Shown here in pieces: positions 1-7,471 of a DNA stretch of 17,934 bases. Both the position numbers and the translations under genes were made by a program. Numbering within the stretch: position 1 is the stretch's first letter; each line of letters opens with the position of its first letter. Under the pieces are notes generated by a model. It had not been told where the DNA came from. It did not search any database and saw nothing but the letters and a program-made list of their open reading frames with translations. The DNA comes from Fidelibacterota bacterium SCGC AAA298-D23 (GTDB taxonomy: Bacteria > Fidelibacterota > Marinisomatia > Marinisomatales > Marinisomataceae): contig AQSI01000002.1 in the NCBI GenBank assembly GCA_000402655.1, positions 148,157 through 166,090 of the forward strand. Reading direction: 5' to 3'.

Positions 1-224
1 CTTCTTAATGGAGATTCTTCTCCTTTTAGTAACACCATTCCTGTATCTGGACAAATATCAAGCTTTTCATCAACCTCTTTGAGGGCATTAATCAAGTTCT
101 TACCCAATGACTTTTCGGACTTTACTATGAAATATGCTATTCTTTCAGCTCCTTTTCTTCCAATTCCAGGAAACTTGGTCAAAGAATCAATTAATACATC
201 AATATATTTAGTGGCATTTGCCAT
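1..224 (-). CDS. recR: Recombination protein RecR, N-terminal part (cut by window edge)
   Basis: RecR works with RecO and RecF to load RecA at single-strand gaps. The visible 74 residues hold the N-terminal helix-hairpin-helix (FPGIGRKGAERIAYF, about residues 18-32) and the start of the region that is normally a four-cysteine zinc finger. Only the first cysteine (C58, in DICPDTG) is present. The expected second cysteine is T61, and the places for the second pair (about residues 70-74) read E-S-P-L-R. The TOPRIM domain lies outside the window. The ATG overlaps the ybaB stop codon as TAATG, so translation is probably coupled. The order dnaX-ybaB-recR is a classic conserved cluster and supports the name. 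Confidence 0.9.
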   Translation of the reverse strand, partial: MANATKYIDVLIDSLTKFPGIGRKGAERIAYFIVKSEKSLGKNLINALKEVDEKLDICPDTGMVLLKGEESPLR

Positions 225-538
225 TAAAATCCTGGTAATCCATCTGTTAACCCACCAGTTACAGCTTTTAATTTCTTTGCTGATGTGTCTTTAGCATCTT
301 CAAGAGCATCATTTACTGCTATTTTAATAGCATTTTCAATAACATATGCTTCCCTACTCAAAAGAGTTTCATCAATTTCTACATTCTTCGTTTTCATATC
401 TGCTGTCATTATAACCTTACATGCACCATTAGCAGATACACCTTCAACTTCTATGCTCTCTAGCTCTTTCTTAATTTTTTTCATTTGAGATTTCATATTT
501 TGCGCTTGTTTAAGCATTTCTTTCATATTTCCAAACAT
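224..538 (-). CDS. ybaB: YbaB/EbfC family nucleoid-associated protein
   Basis: Small DNA-binding protein of 104 residues, usual for the family, which forms dimers and coats or bridges DNA. It has the typical plan: an N-terminal amphipathic helix rich in Met, Lys and Gln (MLKQAQNMKSQMKKIKKEL), a central beta region with the G-x-V-x-V-x-M type pattern (NGACKVIMTADMK), and a C-terminal helix ending in the Gly-rich TGGLTDGLPGF. It lies between dnaX and recR with TAATG overlaps at both ends. That placement is conserved in many bacteria and suggests a role near replication or RecR-dependent repair, though the exact role of YbaB proteins is not settled. Confidence 0.93.
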   Translation of the reverse strand: MFGNMKEMLKQAQNMKSQMKKIKKELESIEVEGVSANGACKVIMTADMKTKNVEIDETLLSREAYVIENAIKIAVNDALEDAKDTSAKKLKAVTGGLTDGLPGF

Positions 539-2088
539 TATAACATATCCTTTCCGTCAAAAAGAGATATAATATCATCTTCATTAACGTTGTCATTTTT
601 TTTATCTTCAATTTTTTCAACCTTTGTATCAACTACTAAACTAATATTAACATTGGAGCCATACTTTTCATCGATAATTGTTTTAACAAGCTCCAGGCCT
701 TCCTTTAAAAGCTTTTGATTAAATTCCGAGGTATCATAAGAAATCACATCAAGATTGCTACCTTTTAAATCTCCGAGAATACATCCAGACAACTGTGCTC
801 CGATTGATCCCCTTTTTTTTGAAACTTCCTTAACGATTTGATTCCAATCATTTTTCAATAATTCATCACTAAAATCTATTTTTTTCTCTTTTTTTTTTGA
901 CTTTGTATCAAGGGTTTTATTTACTTTTTTTTCTTTGGGAATATCAACCTGCTGTTCCTGTGAAATTTCTTTTTTTAAAAATTTTTCAATGTCGACGCTT
1001 GAATCAAACTCTAAGAGCTTGATTAAATGCATTTCTAATAATAAATATTGATCAGAGTATTGTCTTATTGAAGCATAAAGCGTTGAAAGATTATTAGAAA
1101 GTCTAATTATATCTTTATGACTCCAATTGTAACTTAATTGATTATATTTTTTAGAAAGTTCCGAATCTATACCAGCAAGCTTTAATCCATTTTTAAAATT
1201 CAATACTGATAGATTTCTGAAATGCAGCATTAAATCTTTTAATAAATCTTCAACAATATAACCTTTGTTTCTAATAACCTCTAAATCAGCCATGAGTTTA
1301 TCTCCATCTCTATCATGTAAAGCATCAGAGATACTAAACAAAATTTCATGAGGAACTACTCCAAGCAAATCCTGCACAATATCGAAAGTAATATTATCTC
1401 CTAAAACAAGGACTTGATCTAAGTAACTTAATGCATCTCGCATACTTCCTTCTGATTTTGAAGCAATCATTGATAACGACTTCTCATCAATTGACTGATT
1501 TTCATTTTCTGTAATATATTTTAATCTATCACTTATTGTAATATTTGAAAGTGGTAAAAAATCAAATCTTTGACATCTAGAAATAATTGTTTGTGGTACT
1601 TTATGTACGTCTGTAGTTGCCAGAATAAATTTCACATGCTGAGGAGGTTCTTCTAACGTTTTTAATAAAGCATTAAATGCTTGTGTAGTAAGCATATGAA
1701 CCTCATCAATAATAATAACCTTAAACTTGCCAGAAACAGGCATAAATTTGATATTTTCACGCAATTCGCGTATTTCGTCAATTCCTCTATTAGACGCACC
1801 ATCTATCTCAATCACATCCATGGATTTACCATCAATAATATCTAAAACAGATTCTGATTTTAAATCATAGTCAGTTGTAGGAGTTTCTGCACCGTTTAAT
1901 GACATAGCTACGAGACGAGCTGTTGTTGTTTTTCCCACTCCTCTTGGTCCAGCAAATAAAAAAGCTTGAGCAATGCGATTTTTTTCAAAAGCTTTTTGGA
2001 GTGTAGCGGTAATATGTTCTTGACCAACAACATCTTTGAATTGTTTTGGTCGCCATTTGAGAGCTAAAACTTGGTAATTTTCTGACAA
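538..2088 (-). CDS. dnaX: DNA polymerase III subunits gamma/tau (DnaX), TTG start
   Basis: ATPase of the clamp loader that places the sliding clamp on primed DNA; the long tau form also tethers the polymerase. The 516 residues show the Walker A loop GPRGVGKTT (47-55), Walker B DEVH (128-131), sensor 1 LATTD (156-160) and the SRC motif (170-172). A Lys-rich linker (about 380-405) precedes a C-terminal domain (about 410-490). The start is TTG at 2088, with AAAGGA about 7 nt upstream. Two oddities: all four cysteines of the usual zinc module between Walker A and Walker B are absent (residues 65-80 read from NGAETP to LKSES), and codons 397-400 contain ten consecutive A (898-889). Either shifted frame stops after residue 403 or 406, which would give a gamma-like short form. 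Confidence 0.96.
   Translation of the reverse strand: MSENYQVLALKWRPKQFKDVVGQEHITATLQKAFEKNRIAQAFLFAGPRGVGKTTTARLVAMSLNGAETPTTDYDLKSESVLDIIDGKSMDVIEIDGASNRGIDEIRELRENIKFMPVSGKFKVIIIDEVHMLTTQAFNALLKTLEEPPQHVKFILATTDVHKVPQTIISRCQRFDFLPLSNITISDRLKYITENENQSIDEKSLSMIASKSEGSMRDALSYLDQVLVLGDNITFDIVQDLLGVVPHEILFSISDALHDRDGDKLMADLEVIRNKGYIVEDLLKDLMLHFRNLSVLNFKNGLKLAGIDSELSKKYNQLSYNWSHKDIIRLSNNLSTLYASIRQYSDQYLLLEMHLIKLLEFDSSVDIEKFLKKEISQEQQVDIPKEKKVNKTLDTKSKKKEKKIDFSDELLKNDWNQIVKEVSKKRGSIGAQLSGCILGDLKGSNLDVISYDTSEFNQKLLKEGLELVKTIIDEKYGSNVNISLVVDTKVEKIEDKKNDNVNEDDIISLFDGKDML
889..898 (-). promoter_or_regulatory. A10 slippery run in dnaX, candidate programmed frameshift or transcript slippage site
   Basis: On the coding strand the codons TCA AAA AAA AAA GAG form ten uninterrupted A. 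One extra A (equivalent to a -1 ribosomal shift) leads to TAG after residue 406. One A fewer leads to TAG after residue 403. The site sits in the Lys-rich linker just after clamp-loader domain III, where other dnaX genes are known to make gamma. I see no obvious SD-like stimulator. Runs of A8, A7 and A8 lie nearby, so base composition alone could contribute. Confidence 0.5.
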
Positions 2089-2125
2089 TTTATTTCCTTT
2101 ATTTTGCAGAATTTAATCAAACATA

Positions 2126-2160
2126 TTAAAAGAGCGTAGAATTATAATAACTCTACGCTC
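2126..2160 (-). terminator. Hairpin terminator after the TPR lipoprotein gene
   Basis: A perfect 9-bp stem (GAGCGTAGA at 2132-2140 with TCTACGCTC at 2152-2160) encloses an 11-nt loop. On the minus strand it is followed by TTTTAAT. It lies 47 nt beyond the TPR gene stop and before the dnaX start, so it can end the SDR-to-TPR operon. On the plus strand CTTTTTC follows, so it could also act that way, but no plus-strand gene reads into it. A second, weak AT-only inverted repeat (TCAAATAA at 2171-2178 with TTATTTGA at 2199-2206) lies between it and the TPR stop codon. Confidence 0.7.
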
Positions 2161-2206
2161 CTTTTTCAAATCAAATAAGTTTTTAAGCTTATTTTAGATT
2201 ATTTGA

Positions 2207-3661
2207 TTATTCGCTTAAAAGAGATTTCAAACTATCTACTTTTGATTCACTGGCTTTTAATCCCATCATTGCAGATTGTTCAAAATATTTTAACGCCATG
2301 GAATTATTATTTACTGCTAAATAATAATCACCTAAAGAATCATAAGGATTAGCCTTACCTGACTGTCTTCTTACTTGCTCTTGAAGTGTTTCTTTAGCTA
2401 AATCCATCTCATCTTTTTGCATGTAAGCATAACCCATAATATTTAATGCTGGCGTAAAGTTAGGATTCATAGCGTACAATTCCTTTCCTCTGCGCAAGAT
2501 CATGTCAGGTCCGATATCACTCATTGTAGCAAAAATTGATTCCATTCTCATAAATGATCCATCAGGATATTTCGTGGCCAATCTTTCAATGACTTTATTA
2601 AATGAATTGGTTCCTAATTTTGTATCATTAGATAATGCCATAATCATTTTCTTTTCTTCCGCAGATGCGTTTTCTGACATACTTACTGCAATTTCTAAGT
2701 CTTCATCAGATGCAGTTTGATTTTGCATAAGTCGGTGCGTTCTAGCTCGCATTGCATAAGCTAGAGCAAAGCTTTCATCAATTTCAATTGCTTTTGCAAA
2801 TGACTCATTTGCTTGCTCCCATTCAAGATTGTAAAGCTGCCACATTCCCATATTGAATGTAGATTTAGCTTCATCTGATTCACTTGTCCATTGCATCACT
2901 TTAGAATCTTCGCTAGCCATCTTTTGTTGATATTTAGCCAAAGCTAAATTCCTAGTTGCCCATTCAAACTCCGGATCAACTTCAAATGCTAACTGATATG
3001 TCTCTATTGCTTTATCAAATTCACCTTTATTAAGATGAAATTCAGCTAATGAATCATATGCATTTGCTTCATTTGGATTTAAATCAATATATTTTTCAAT
3101 AAATGGTAATCCTTTATCATACTCCTCATCACTTTCAGCATTCCAAAAGTATGAATAAGCTAATAGATTATATAAATGACCTGCTTTCAATCTCTCTCCT
3201 GCTTCAAGCAATAACTCTCTTCCTTCATCAATACGATCATTAAACTGAAGATATCTGTATGCCCCTGAAGCTAGATATTTATCACCTTTAAATTTTTTGT
3301 ATAAGTCAGGATGAGCGTCAAACCTTCCGCCTTCTCCATTAATCCAATTTACAGATGCTTCTATAATCTTTGTTTCAGGATGTCCTTTTTTAGCTAAATC
3401 TAAAGCAGTTTCAAGATACTCTCTTCTTAAGACTCTATCTTGTTCAGCATTTCCTAAGTTCAAATAACATGAAGCACAATTTGGATCTTTTTCAATACCT
3501 TCTAAAAATAGTGCTCTTGCTTCAGCAAAACGTACATGATGCATTGCTTCTAATCCATTCATTAGCTCATTAGATGCTTGTCCTGCCTGTCTTGGCATTT
3601 CACCAGAATTTGACTGACAACTAATTGCTAAAAATGAAAGCAATATTAATATTCTTTTCAT
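2207..3661 (-). CDS. TPR-repeat lipoprotein
   Basis: Predicted lipoprotein of 484 residues. A short hydrophobic signal ends in the lipobox LAISC (Cys15), so the mature protein should be anchored in a membrane facing the periplasm or the surface. The rest is mostly helical tetratricopeptide-type repeats, clearest near residues 38-75 (ending CASCYLNLGNAEQD), 195-245 (NPNEANAYDSLAEFHLNKGEFDKA), 270-310 and 395-470 (FTPALNIMGYAYMQKDEMDLA). TPR scaffolds bind other proteins; no catalytic domain is visible. A strong SD (GGGAGG) precedes the ATG. The gene starts 12 nt after the yaaA stop and is the last of a four-gene operon. The specific role is unknown. Confidence 0.85.
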   Translation of the reverse strand: MKRILILLSFLAISCQSNSGEMPRQAGQASNELMNGLEAMHHVRFAEARALFLEGIEKDPNCASCYLNLGNAEQDRVLRREYLETALDLAKKGHPETKIIEASVNWINGEGGRFDAHPDLYKKFKGDKYLASGAYRYLQFNDRIDEGRELLLEAGERLKAGHLYNLLAYSYFWNAESDEEYDKGLPFIEKYIDLNPNEANAYDSLAEFHLNKGEFDKAIETYQLAFEVDPEFEWATRNLALAKYQQKMASEDSKVMQWTSESDEAKSTFNMGMWQLYNLEWEQANESFAKAIEIDESFALAYAMRARTHRLMQNQTASDEDLEIAVSMSENASAEEKKMIMALSNDTKLGTNSFNKVIERLATKYPDGSFMRMESIFATMSDIGPDMILRRGKELYAMNPNFTPALNIMGYAYMQKDEMDLAKETLQEQVRRQSGKANPYDSLGDYYLAVNNNSMALKYFEQSAMMGLKASESKVDSLKSLLSE

Positions 3662-3673
3662 TATTTCCTCCCT

Positions 3674-4438
3674 TTATCTTGTAAATACAAATGTCAAATC
3701 ATCTGATAATGATGAATCAAATTTGTAATTCTCTAAGTTAAAATCTTTTAAATCATTAATGCTTTTTATTTTATTGTTAATTATAAATTTTGCAAGCAAA
3801 CCGCGAGCTTTTTTAGCATTAAAAGAAATAAATTTAAGCTCGCCATCACGATATTCTTTAAATACTGTATTTAATATATCTCCCTCTAAATTTTTTTGAT
3901 CAATAACATTAAAATATTCATTTGATGAACAATTTATTATGGTCTTGTTCTCATGTTTTTTTATATTTTTATTTAAATTATTAGTCACTTCATTTCTCCA
4001 GAAATCATATAAATTCTTTCCTTTTGCATTTTCAAACTTTGTGCCCATTTCAAGTCTGTATGGTTGAATTAAATCTAAAGGTTTTAACACTCCGTATAAA
4101 CCAGATAGAATTCGTAAATGATCTTGAGCAAACTCTAAATCATTCTGATCAAATGTTTCTGCCTGTAGACCTGAATAAACACCTCCATCGAAAGCTAAAA
4201 TAGCTTGTTTTGCATTGTCTTGGTTAAAAGGTAAAGACCAATTATTAAAACGTTCTTTGTTTAAATCTGCCAACGAATCACTGATTTTCATTAAATCTTT
4301 TAAATCTTGTGACGTCAAATTCTTTGCTTGATTAACAAGCTCTTGGGCACTTTGAATAAAATCACATTGCGTAAAAGCTGAAACAGCATCTTGATATTTA
4401 AAATTTAACTTTTTTGATGGTGATAATAATGTAATCAT
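3674..4438 (-). CDS. yaaA: Peroxide stress protein YaaA (DUF328/UPF0246)
   Basis: A protein of 254 residues, close to the 258 of E. coli YaaA, and similar along its whole length. It opens with MITLLSPSKKLNF and contains AILAFDGGVYSGLQAETF, LRILSGLYGVLKPLDL followed by QPYRLEMGTKFENAKGK, CSSNEYFNVI and ISFNAKKARGLLAKFI. In E. coli, YaaA lowers free iron and DNA damage during peroxide stress, and the fold binds DNA; the same role here is inferred from family. The start ATG overlaps the thioesterase stop as ATGA, and AAAGGAG stands just upstream. It is third in the SDR-thioesterase-yaaA-TPR operon. Confidence 0.95.
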   Translation of the reverse strand: MITLLSPSKKLNFKYQDAVSAFTQCDFIQSAQELVNQAKNLTSQDLKDLMKISDSLADLNKERFNNWSLPFNQDNAKQAILAFDGGVYSGLQAETFDQNDLEFAQDHLRILSGLYGVLKPLDLIQPYRLEMGTKFENAKGKNLYDFWRNEVTNNLNKNIKKHENKTIINCSSNEYFNVIDQKNLEGDILNTVFKEYRDGELKFISFNAKKARGLLAKFIINNKIKSINDLKDFNLENYKFDSSLSDDLTFVFTR

Positions 4439-4875
4439 TCTAACTCCTTTAAATTATCTATTATAACATTATGAACTGGAATTGATTTTTGTTCCACAAA
4501 ATTAAACATTACAAAGGTATGAATAGTTTGAAAAGATGGTTCATTTTCTCCATCAACAAAAATACCTTGGTGTACATCATAACTTTTGCTTCCTACTCTA
4601 GTAATACGACATCCTATATCAAGTTTAACTGGATGGTGAACTTGCTTGATGTAGGTAACATCCATTGAAGCTAATAACCCTGCTGCGGTGCTTTTTAATC
4701 CCAGATCATAAGTAGTTTCTCCGTAAATATGATCAATAAAATCTTTATGTTTTGTTTCAAGTAAACTGAGGTAAACCGTGTGATTAATGTGACCTAAAGT
4801 ATCTACATCCCTCCACCTGGTTTGAGCTGATGTAAAAAAGTCATAATCGCCTCTAGTTAAAATCTTTTTTTTCAT
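4435..4875 (-). CDS. Acyl-CoA thioesterase, 4HBT hotdog family
   Basis: Single hotdog-fold domain of 146 residues, the normal size for YbgC/FadM/4HBT-type thioesterases, which hydrolyse acyl-CoA thioesters in the cytoplasm. The signature is TRWRDVDTLGHINHTVYLSLLE (residues 19-40), with the D23/D25 pair and the GHxN turn; one of the Asp is expected to be catalytic. A beta-strand segment, LLASMDVTYIKQVHHPVKLD, follows. It shares ATGA overlaps with the SDR gene upstream and yaaA downstream, so all three are probably translated together. The substrate cannot be read from the sequence. Confidence 0.87.
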   Translation of the reverse strand: MKKKILTRGDYDFFTSAQTRWRDVDTLGHINHTVYLSLLETKHKDFIDHIYGETTYDLGLKSTAAGLLASMDVTYIKQVHHPVKLDIGCRITRVGSKSYDVHQGIFVDGENEPSFQTIHTFVMFNFVEQKSIPVHNVIIDNLKELE

Positions 4876-5708
4876 ATTAACTTAATTTTGTATTCATTGC
4901 ATAAATCCCAAACCTTCTGCCAATCTTCCTTATTGTATGAGGCTCTTGAAGATTTGATTTCTCTACATTTAAAAAAATATTTACCAGATACATTTTGCAC
5001 CTCATCGGAGGTTGACAAATAAATACTAGAATCTGCACCACTATCAACTGTTCTAGCAAACATTTTTGCACCTAATTTTACAATATATTTGATAAAATTT
5101 CCTTCATTTCCTGCAATATTTGTATCCACAAAACCAGGATGTAATACATTTACCGATACCTTATCTTGAATTGATGATAGTTGATAGGTAAACATAATAT
5201 TCATTAGTTTAGAAACACAATATGAAGTCCAAGCAGAAAAGCTTTTTTCAGAATTGATATTCTCATAATCAACTTCTGCACCAATATGCGCATTGGAAGC
5301 AACATTTACTATTCTTCCATCATTAGATTCTGAAATTATCTCTAGTAACTCTGTTGAAAGAACAAAATAATTCATTTGATTGGTAGCAAATGTTTTTTCA
5401 AGTCCTTCTGTTGTGATTTGTTTTGTTTTATTTGCTCCCCCAGCATTATTTAACAGTACATCAATTTTGCTGTACTTTTGTTTAATTTTATCTGATAAAT
5501 CTTTCACATTAGCAACTAAACTAAGATCACATTCAAAAAAGTCTAAATTTTTATTTCCAGTATCTGAGATGATTGTCTCAAGGGCATTTTTACCTTTTTC
5601 GGGATTTCTTCCAACGAGGATTAGATTATAGTCTTTTTTTGCAATAGATTTAGCTGCAGCTAAGCCTATTCCGTCTGTTGCCCCTGTTATGACGATATTT
5701 TTGTGCAT
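4872..5708 (-). CDS. Short-chain dehydrogenase/reductase (retinol dehydrogenase-like)
   Basis: Classical Rossmann-fold SDR of 278 residues. The dinucleotide motif TGATDGIG is at residues 8-15, NNAGG at 87-91, the catalytic Ser is S138 (NVASNA), and the YxxxK pair is Y163/K167 (TSYCVSKLMN). After the active site come the typical V-x-x-L-H-P-G-x-V-x-T (NVLHPGFVDTNIAG) and a C-terminal substrate-binding part. The arginine in VGRN (32-35) suggests NADP(H). The pattern resembles retinol dehydrogenase-like or oxidoreductase SDRs, but the substrate is unknown. It heads the operon with the thioesterase, yaaA and TPR genes and diverges from a 5-alpha-reductase family gene 46 nt away. Confidence 0.9.
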   Translation of the reverse strand: MHKNIVITGATDGIGLAAAKSIAKKDYNLILVGRNPEKGKNALETIISDTGNKNLDFFECDLSLVANVKDLSDKIKQKYSKIDVLLNNAGGANKTKQITTEGLEKTFATNQMNYFVLSTELLEIISESNDGRIVNVASNAHIGAEVDYENINSEKSFSAWTSYCVSKLMNIMFTYQLSSIQDKVSVNVLHPGFVDTNIAGNEGNFIKYIVKLGAKMFARTVDSGADSSIYLSTSDEVQNVSGKYFFKCREIKSSRASYNKEDWQKVWDLCNEYKIKLI

Positions 5709-5744
5709 ATAACTCTTATTTGAAGAATTAAATATTACTTATAA

Positions 5745-5773
5745 ATTATAACCGATGTTACAAAATTTTGAAT
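5745..5773 (-). promoter_or_regulatory. Candidate sigma-70-type promoter for the SDR operon
   Basis: On the minus strand a perfect TATAAT (5745-5750) lies about 36 nt before the SDR ATG. A weak -35-like ATTCAA/TTCAAA stands about 17 bp upstream, inside the first codons of the divergent gene. In so AT-rich a sequence a TATAAT can arise by chance, so this is a candidate only. Confidence 0.4.
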
Positions 5774-6501
5774 CATTAGTTCTTATTTGGCTTGGTTTAG
5801 GCTTTTTCACCTTTATTACTCTTTTAAAAATCCCAGCTCCTTATGGAAAATTTTCAAAAACAAATTGGGGCCCAATGATTCCAAGTCAGGTTGGATGGAT
5901 TATTATGGAAATTATCTCTCCGCTTGCTTTACTATATTTCTTTTTAAATGGAAATATAGAAAAGACACCAACAAACATTATTTTTATATCATTATGGACC
6001 CTTCACTACTTTAATAGAAGTGTTATTTATCCTTTAAGACAGAATAATCCTGCCAAAATGCCACTTCTAATTGCAGTGCTTGCATTCCTGTTTAATGTGA
6101 TGAATGGATATATTAATGGGACTTATTTTGGTAGTATTCAGGAATATTCTGCTGAATACATGTCTAATTGGAATTTTATTATAGGTGTGTGCTTATTTAT
6201 AATTGGTGCATATATCAATATAAAATCTGACAATATTTTATTGTCATTACGATCTAAATCAGGTGAATACAAAATTCCTGAAGGCTTTATGTTTAGATAT
6301 GTCTCATTTCCAAACTATTTAGGAGAAATTCTTGAATGGATGGCTTTTGCCTTAATGACTTGGTCTCTTGCAGGGCTATCATTTATGATTTGGACCATGG
6401 CCAATCTTGTTCCAAGGGCAATTAAAGGACATCAATGGTATCATAAAAAGTTTGAGTCTTATCCAAAGGACAGAAAAGCAATTTTTCCATTTATTATTTA
6501 A
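5755..6501 (+). CDS. Steroid 5-alpha-reductase family membrane protein (3-oxo-5-alpha-steroid 4-dehydrogenase-like)
   Basis: Integral membrane protein of 248 residues with six to seven hydrophobic segments and the conserved C-terminal domain of the family: YVSFPNYLGEILEWMAFAL, then a hydrophobic stretch, then HQWYHKKFESYPKDRKAIFPFI. The length and the full pattern match the SRD5A1/SRD5A2 type better than the shorter DUF1295 proteins. Glu52 (IIMEIIS) and Tyr85 (LHYFNRSVIYP) fit the positions of the catalytic E57 and Y91 of human SRD5A2 in my by-eye alignment. These enzymes use NADPH to reduce a C=C bond next to a carbonyl. The bacterial substrate is unknown. No SD is visible before the ATG. 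The YHYH gene starts 4 nt after its stop. Confidence 0.85.
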   Translation: MLQNFESLVLIWLGLGFFTFITLLKIPAPYGKFSKTNWGPMIPSQVGWIIMEIISPLALLYFFLNGNIEKTPTNIIFISLWTLHYFNRSVIYPLRQNNPAKMPLLIAVLAFLFNVMNGYINGTYFGSIQEYSAEYMSNWNFIIGVCLFIIGAYINIKSDNILLSLRSKSGEYKIPEGFMFRYVSFPNYLGEILEWMAFALMTWSLAGLSFMIWTMANLVPRAIKGHQWYHKKFESYPKDRKAIFPFII

Positions 6502-6505
6502 AATC

Positions 6506-7471
6506 ATGAATTATAATAATTTAATTTTTTTAAGCTTTATTCTTCTTATATCCTGTGAAGATAATAATGATGTTGTTTTGGAAAATTGTTCAACTGATTA
6601 TACCACTTCAAATATTTTAACAAATATTGATGAGGAAATTTTTAATAATGATGAATCTGTTCAATCTTACAGTATATTTTCATGGACTGAAGATGATGAT
6701 TACAGAATATTAAGAGGAAATGGTATTCCGAATCATGAAGTTGGCTCATTTCCAAATAATAATAATCCAAACACTATTTCTGCTCAAAATATAAATGAAA
6801 CTTTCACTCTTTGTCCCGAAGTAGTATCAAATGATGGTGTAAATATAAGTGGTCCTGCTCAAATAATAGCGTATGCAATTAATAGTGTAAAGTTTGATCC
6901 TGCTACTGCTGGAAGATGTAATGACAATGGTGTATGCCGTTTAGCTCAAGGACAAGGAAATTGGAATATTGAAGCATTAGGTCATGATACATTTGACTTT
7001 GGTGATGATATGAACCACGCTCATGTTCAGCCTAATGGTCAATATCATTATCATGGTGTTCCAGAGCTTTTGGTTGATTTCTTGGGAGAGAATCAAGGAA
7101 TGACCTTAGTTGGATGGGCAGCTGATGGATTTCCAGTTTATGCAAAATATGGTTTTTCTAATTCTTTTGACACAAACAGTGCGGTTGTTGCATTGCAATC
7201 GAGCTATCAATTAAAATCTGAAGGTGATCCTAGACGTCCAAATATCTTAACAGCTTTGGTTGGCGGACCTGGTCAGGGAACCTCAAATCCTAATATTCCA
7301 ATTCCGATGGGAGCATTTACGCAAGATTATGAATATGTTGAAGGATCCGGAGATTTAGATGAATGTAATGGAAGATTTGGGGTCACTCCTGAATTTCCAA
7401 ATGGAATTTATTATTATGTTGTAACTGATCAATTTCCATTCGTATCGAGATGCTTGAAGGGAAATTTTTAA
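6506..7471 (+). CDS. YHYH-domain lipoprotein
   Basis: Predicted lipoprotein of 321 residues. The signal peptide runs from MNYNNLIFLSFILLISC, with lipobox LISC at Cys17. An in-frame extension upstream lies wholly inside the previous gene, so I start at the ATG 4 nt after that stop, where the signal peptide begins. The central motif HAHVQPNGQYHYHG (YHYH at 180-183) defines the YHYH family, whose biochemical role is not known; the His/Tyr cluster suggests metal binding. Downstream is a conserved block with WAADGFPVYAKYG and, near the end, ECNGRFGVTPEFPNGIYYYV. Several cysteines could form disulfides in the envelope. The stop codon overlaps that of the convergent tadA. Confidence 0.85.
   Translation: MNYNNLIFLSFILLISCEDNNDVVLENCSTDYTTSNILTNIDEEIFNNDESVQSYSIFSWTEDDDYRILRGNGIPNHEVGSFPNNNNPNTISAQNINETFTLCPEVVSNDGVNISGPAQIIAYAINSVKFDPATAGRCNDNGVCRLAQGQGNWNIEALGHDTFDFGDDMNHAHVQPNGQYHYHGVPELLVDFLGENQGMTLVGWAADGFPVYAKYGFSNSFDTNSAVVALQSSYQLKSEGDPRRPNILTALVGGPGQGTSNPNIPIPMGAFTQDYEYVEGSGDLDECNGRFGVTPEFPNGIYYYVVTDQFPFVSRCLKGNF

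Noticed and set aside
813..820. A8 run further along dnaX as another slippage site
   Set aside because: It is shorter and already inside the C-terminal domain; the A10 run is the better placed one. It may still slip at low level.
6407..6505. Upstream in-frame extension of the YHYH gene
   Set aside because: It lies entirely inside the 5-alpha-reductase-like gene in another frame, and the signal peptide begins at ATG 6506.
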